NCBI GenBank assembly: GCA_036156195.1 | Contig: JAYZUZ010000009.1 | Coordinates: 184,761-248,760, forward strand | Direction: 5' to 3' | DNA: 64,000 bases | Source of the DNA: Abyssibacter sp036156195 | Lineage (GTDB): Bacteria; Pseudomonadota; Gammaproteobacteria; Nevskiales; OUC007 | In this document: piece after piece, positions 62,963 to 64,000 of the stretch | How the letters are laid out: each line of letters begins with the position of its first letter | Numbering within the stretch: the first letter of the stretch is position 1 | Made by a program: the position numbers and the translations under genes | Notes under the pieces: generated by a model | Databases searched by the model: none | Told to the model about the DNA's origin: nothing | Seen by the model: only the letters and a program-made list of their open reading frames with translations

Positions 62963-64000
62963 CCTTCAATGAAGCCGGAGCGTTTCTGCTCCGGAGACAA
63001 ATGGGACTATCCGCGAACTCGGTTGTCCCAACTCAAGCTTCAATGAAGCCGGAGCGTTTCTGCTCCGGAGACACCGACCGCTCGGCGCATGAGTTTTTGC
63101 CACGCCGTCTGGCTTCAATGAAGCCGGAGCGTTTCTGCTCCGGAGACGCCGTCACCAGCGCGCGGCGGTAGTCACCATCGGCGATGCTTCAATGAAGCCG
63201 GAGCGTTTCTGCTCCGGAGACATCGAAACTGTCCCCGAACACGGTGGCGCTTGTGCCGCTTCAATGAAGCCGGAGCGTTTCTGCTCCGGAGACGGCGAGC
63301 CAGCAACTTCCTGTTGATGATCAGGCGCGCTTCAATGAAGCCGGAGCGTTTCTGCTCCGGAGACGTGGGCATGGCGGCCAATCGCACGCAGTTGGTCATC
63401 GTGCTTCAATGAAGCCGGAGCGTTTCTGCTCCGGAGACCGTCTTGGGTATGGCTCTTGTAGCAAGCGTAGTTTTTGGCTTCAATGAAGCCGGAGCGTTTC
63501 TGCTCCGGAGACTGTCGCTGCGCCCGCGCTGAGGGCTGGATGGAAACGCTTCAACGAAGCCGGAGCGTTTCTGCTCCGGAGACGGCCAATCTCGAACGGG
63601 CGGGGCTGGTACCAGCATCAGCTTCAATGAAGCCGGAGCGTTTCTGCTCCGGAGACTTGCCGCCAACTGCACCACGCAACCAGCGGAAGGTTGCGCTTCA
63701 ATGAAGCCGGAGCGTTTCTGCTCCGGAGACGACGGTTTCCCTGTCGGTGCGAACGGTCTGCCACATGCTTCAATGAAGCCGGAGCGTTTCTGCTCCGGAG
63801 ACCTGTTCGGCTGACTTGTTGCGCCACGGGATCAACGTGCTTCAATGAAGCCGGAGCGTTTCTGCTCCGGAGACAGCGGCGCCACCGAGCTGTCCGTGTT
63901 CTTCGACGGGCTCCTTCAATGAAGCCGGAGCGTTTCTGCTCCGGAAACCGCGCCGGCCGCCGCGCCAGTAAAAAACGCCCCTTGCGGCTTCAATGAAGCC
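62963..64000 (-). CRISPR. CRISPR array, 15 repeats seen, running off the right edge
   Basis: The 36 nt repeat begins at 62963, 63037, 63112, 63186, 63258, 63329, 63403, 63477, 63548, 63621, 63695, 63767, 63839, 63913 and 63987 (last one truncated). The 14 spacers are 35-39 nt and all different. Each repeat holds an 11-base palindrome CTTCAATGAAG, a stem CCGGAGC/GCTCCGG with a GTTTCT loop and ends in GGAGAC. On the minus strand the repeat ends in ATTGAAGC, the common CRISPR 3' handle, so transcription is probably leftward and the leader to the right. R1 differs at its first base, R9 has CAACG for CAATG, and R14 has two changes. No cas gene is inside the window. Confidence 0.97.

Noticed and set aside
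63172..63996. Several short frames across the right end
   Set aside because: They translate the CRISPR repeat again and again (SPEQKRSGF-type strings); not genes.

Overview
This 64 kb window is GC-rich chromosomal DNA with tightly packed genes, many 1-4 bp start/stop overlaps and GTG, TTG or CTG starts. The gene content points to a gammaproteobacterium: type IV pilus minor-pilin operon, DksA, XerD next to DsbC, ZapE, the very large NAD-dependent glutamate dehydrogenase, a CpxR/CpxA/CpxP-like envelope stress module, and ThiS-ThiG-TrmB. A DUF1329 protein, zeta-type GST and acyl-CoA dehydrogenase suggest an aerobic heterotroph of the Nevskiales/Xanthomonadales/Chromatiales sphere, but the exact lineage cannot be fixed from sequence alone. 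No plasmid, phage or IS genes are seen.

Layout. 1-4.6 kb: minus-strand M14 carboxypeptidase (running off the left edge), a helical exported partner, an Atg22-like MFS protein and a TauE/SafE permease. 4.7-9.2 kb: SDR, tRNA-Leu(CAA), a cysteine-poor DksA, an outer-membrane protein, an L,D-transpeptidase, a Nudix hydrolase and ferredoxin FdxA. 9.2-18.3 kb: lipobox-bearing DsbC, XerD, PlsC-like acyltransferase, ZapE, NAD-GDH and a small membrane protein. 18.3-29.1 kb: zeta-like GST, a ROK sugar kinase with an apparent CTG start, the minor pilin operon fimT-pilV-pilW-pilX-pilY1-pilE, and DUF1329. 29.4-42.2 kb: PAS-GGDEF-EAL protein, GST, glycerophosphodiesterase, HNH-like protein, secreted M3 peptidase, DinB, acyl-CoA dehydrogenase, MsrA and a solute-binding lipoprotein. 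42.4-50.4 kb: FecR-like protein, an NCS2-like permease with a coupled beta-barrel gene, DUF423, the Cpx-like stress module with a perfect CpxR box, and a SAM hydrolase. 50.4-62.9 kb: DusB, PurD, an exported oligoendopeptidase F, a YIP1/ECF-sigma/anti-sigma/PDZ operon, ThiS-ThiG-TrmB-PRK and an aldo/keto reductase. 62.96-64 kb: a CRISPR array running off the right edge.

The most noteworthy items are the CRISPR array, whose leader and cas genes probably lie beyond the right edge; two long hydrophobic insertions inside PilY1; the CxxT/CxxA zinc-finger variant of DksA; the conserved CpxR operator between the Spy/CpxP-like gene and its two-component system; two M3 peptidases that carry export signals; and a self-contained sigma/anti-sigma/PDZ operon. 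No cas gene or other defence gene is inside the window.
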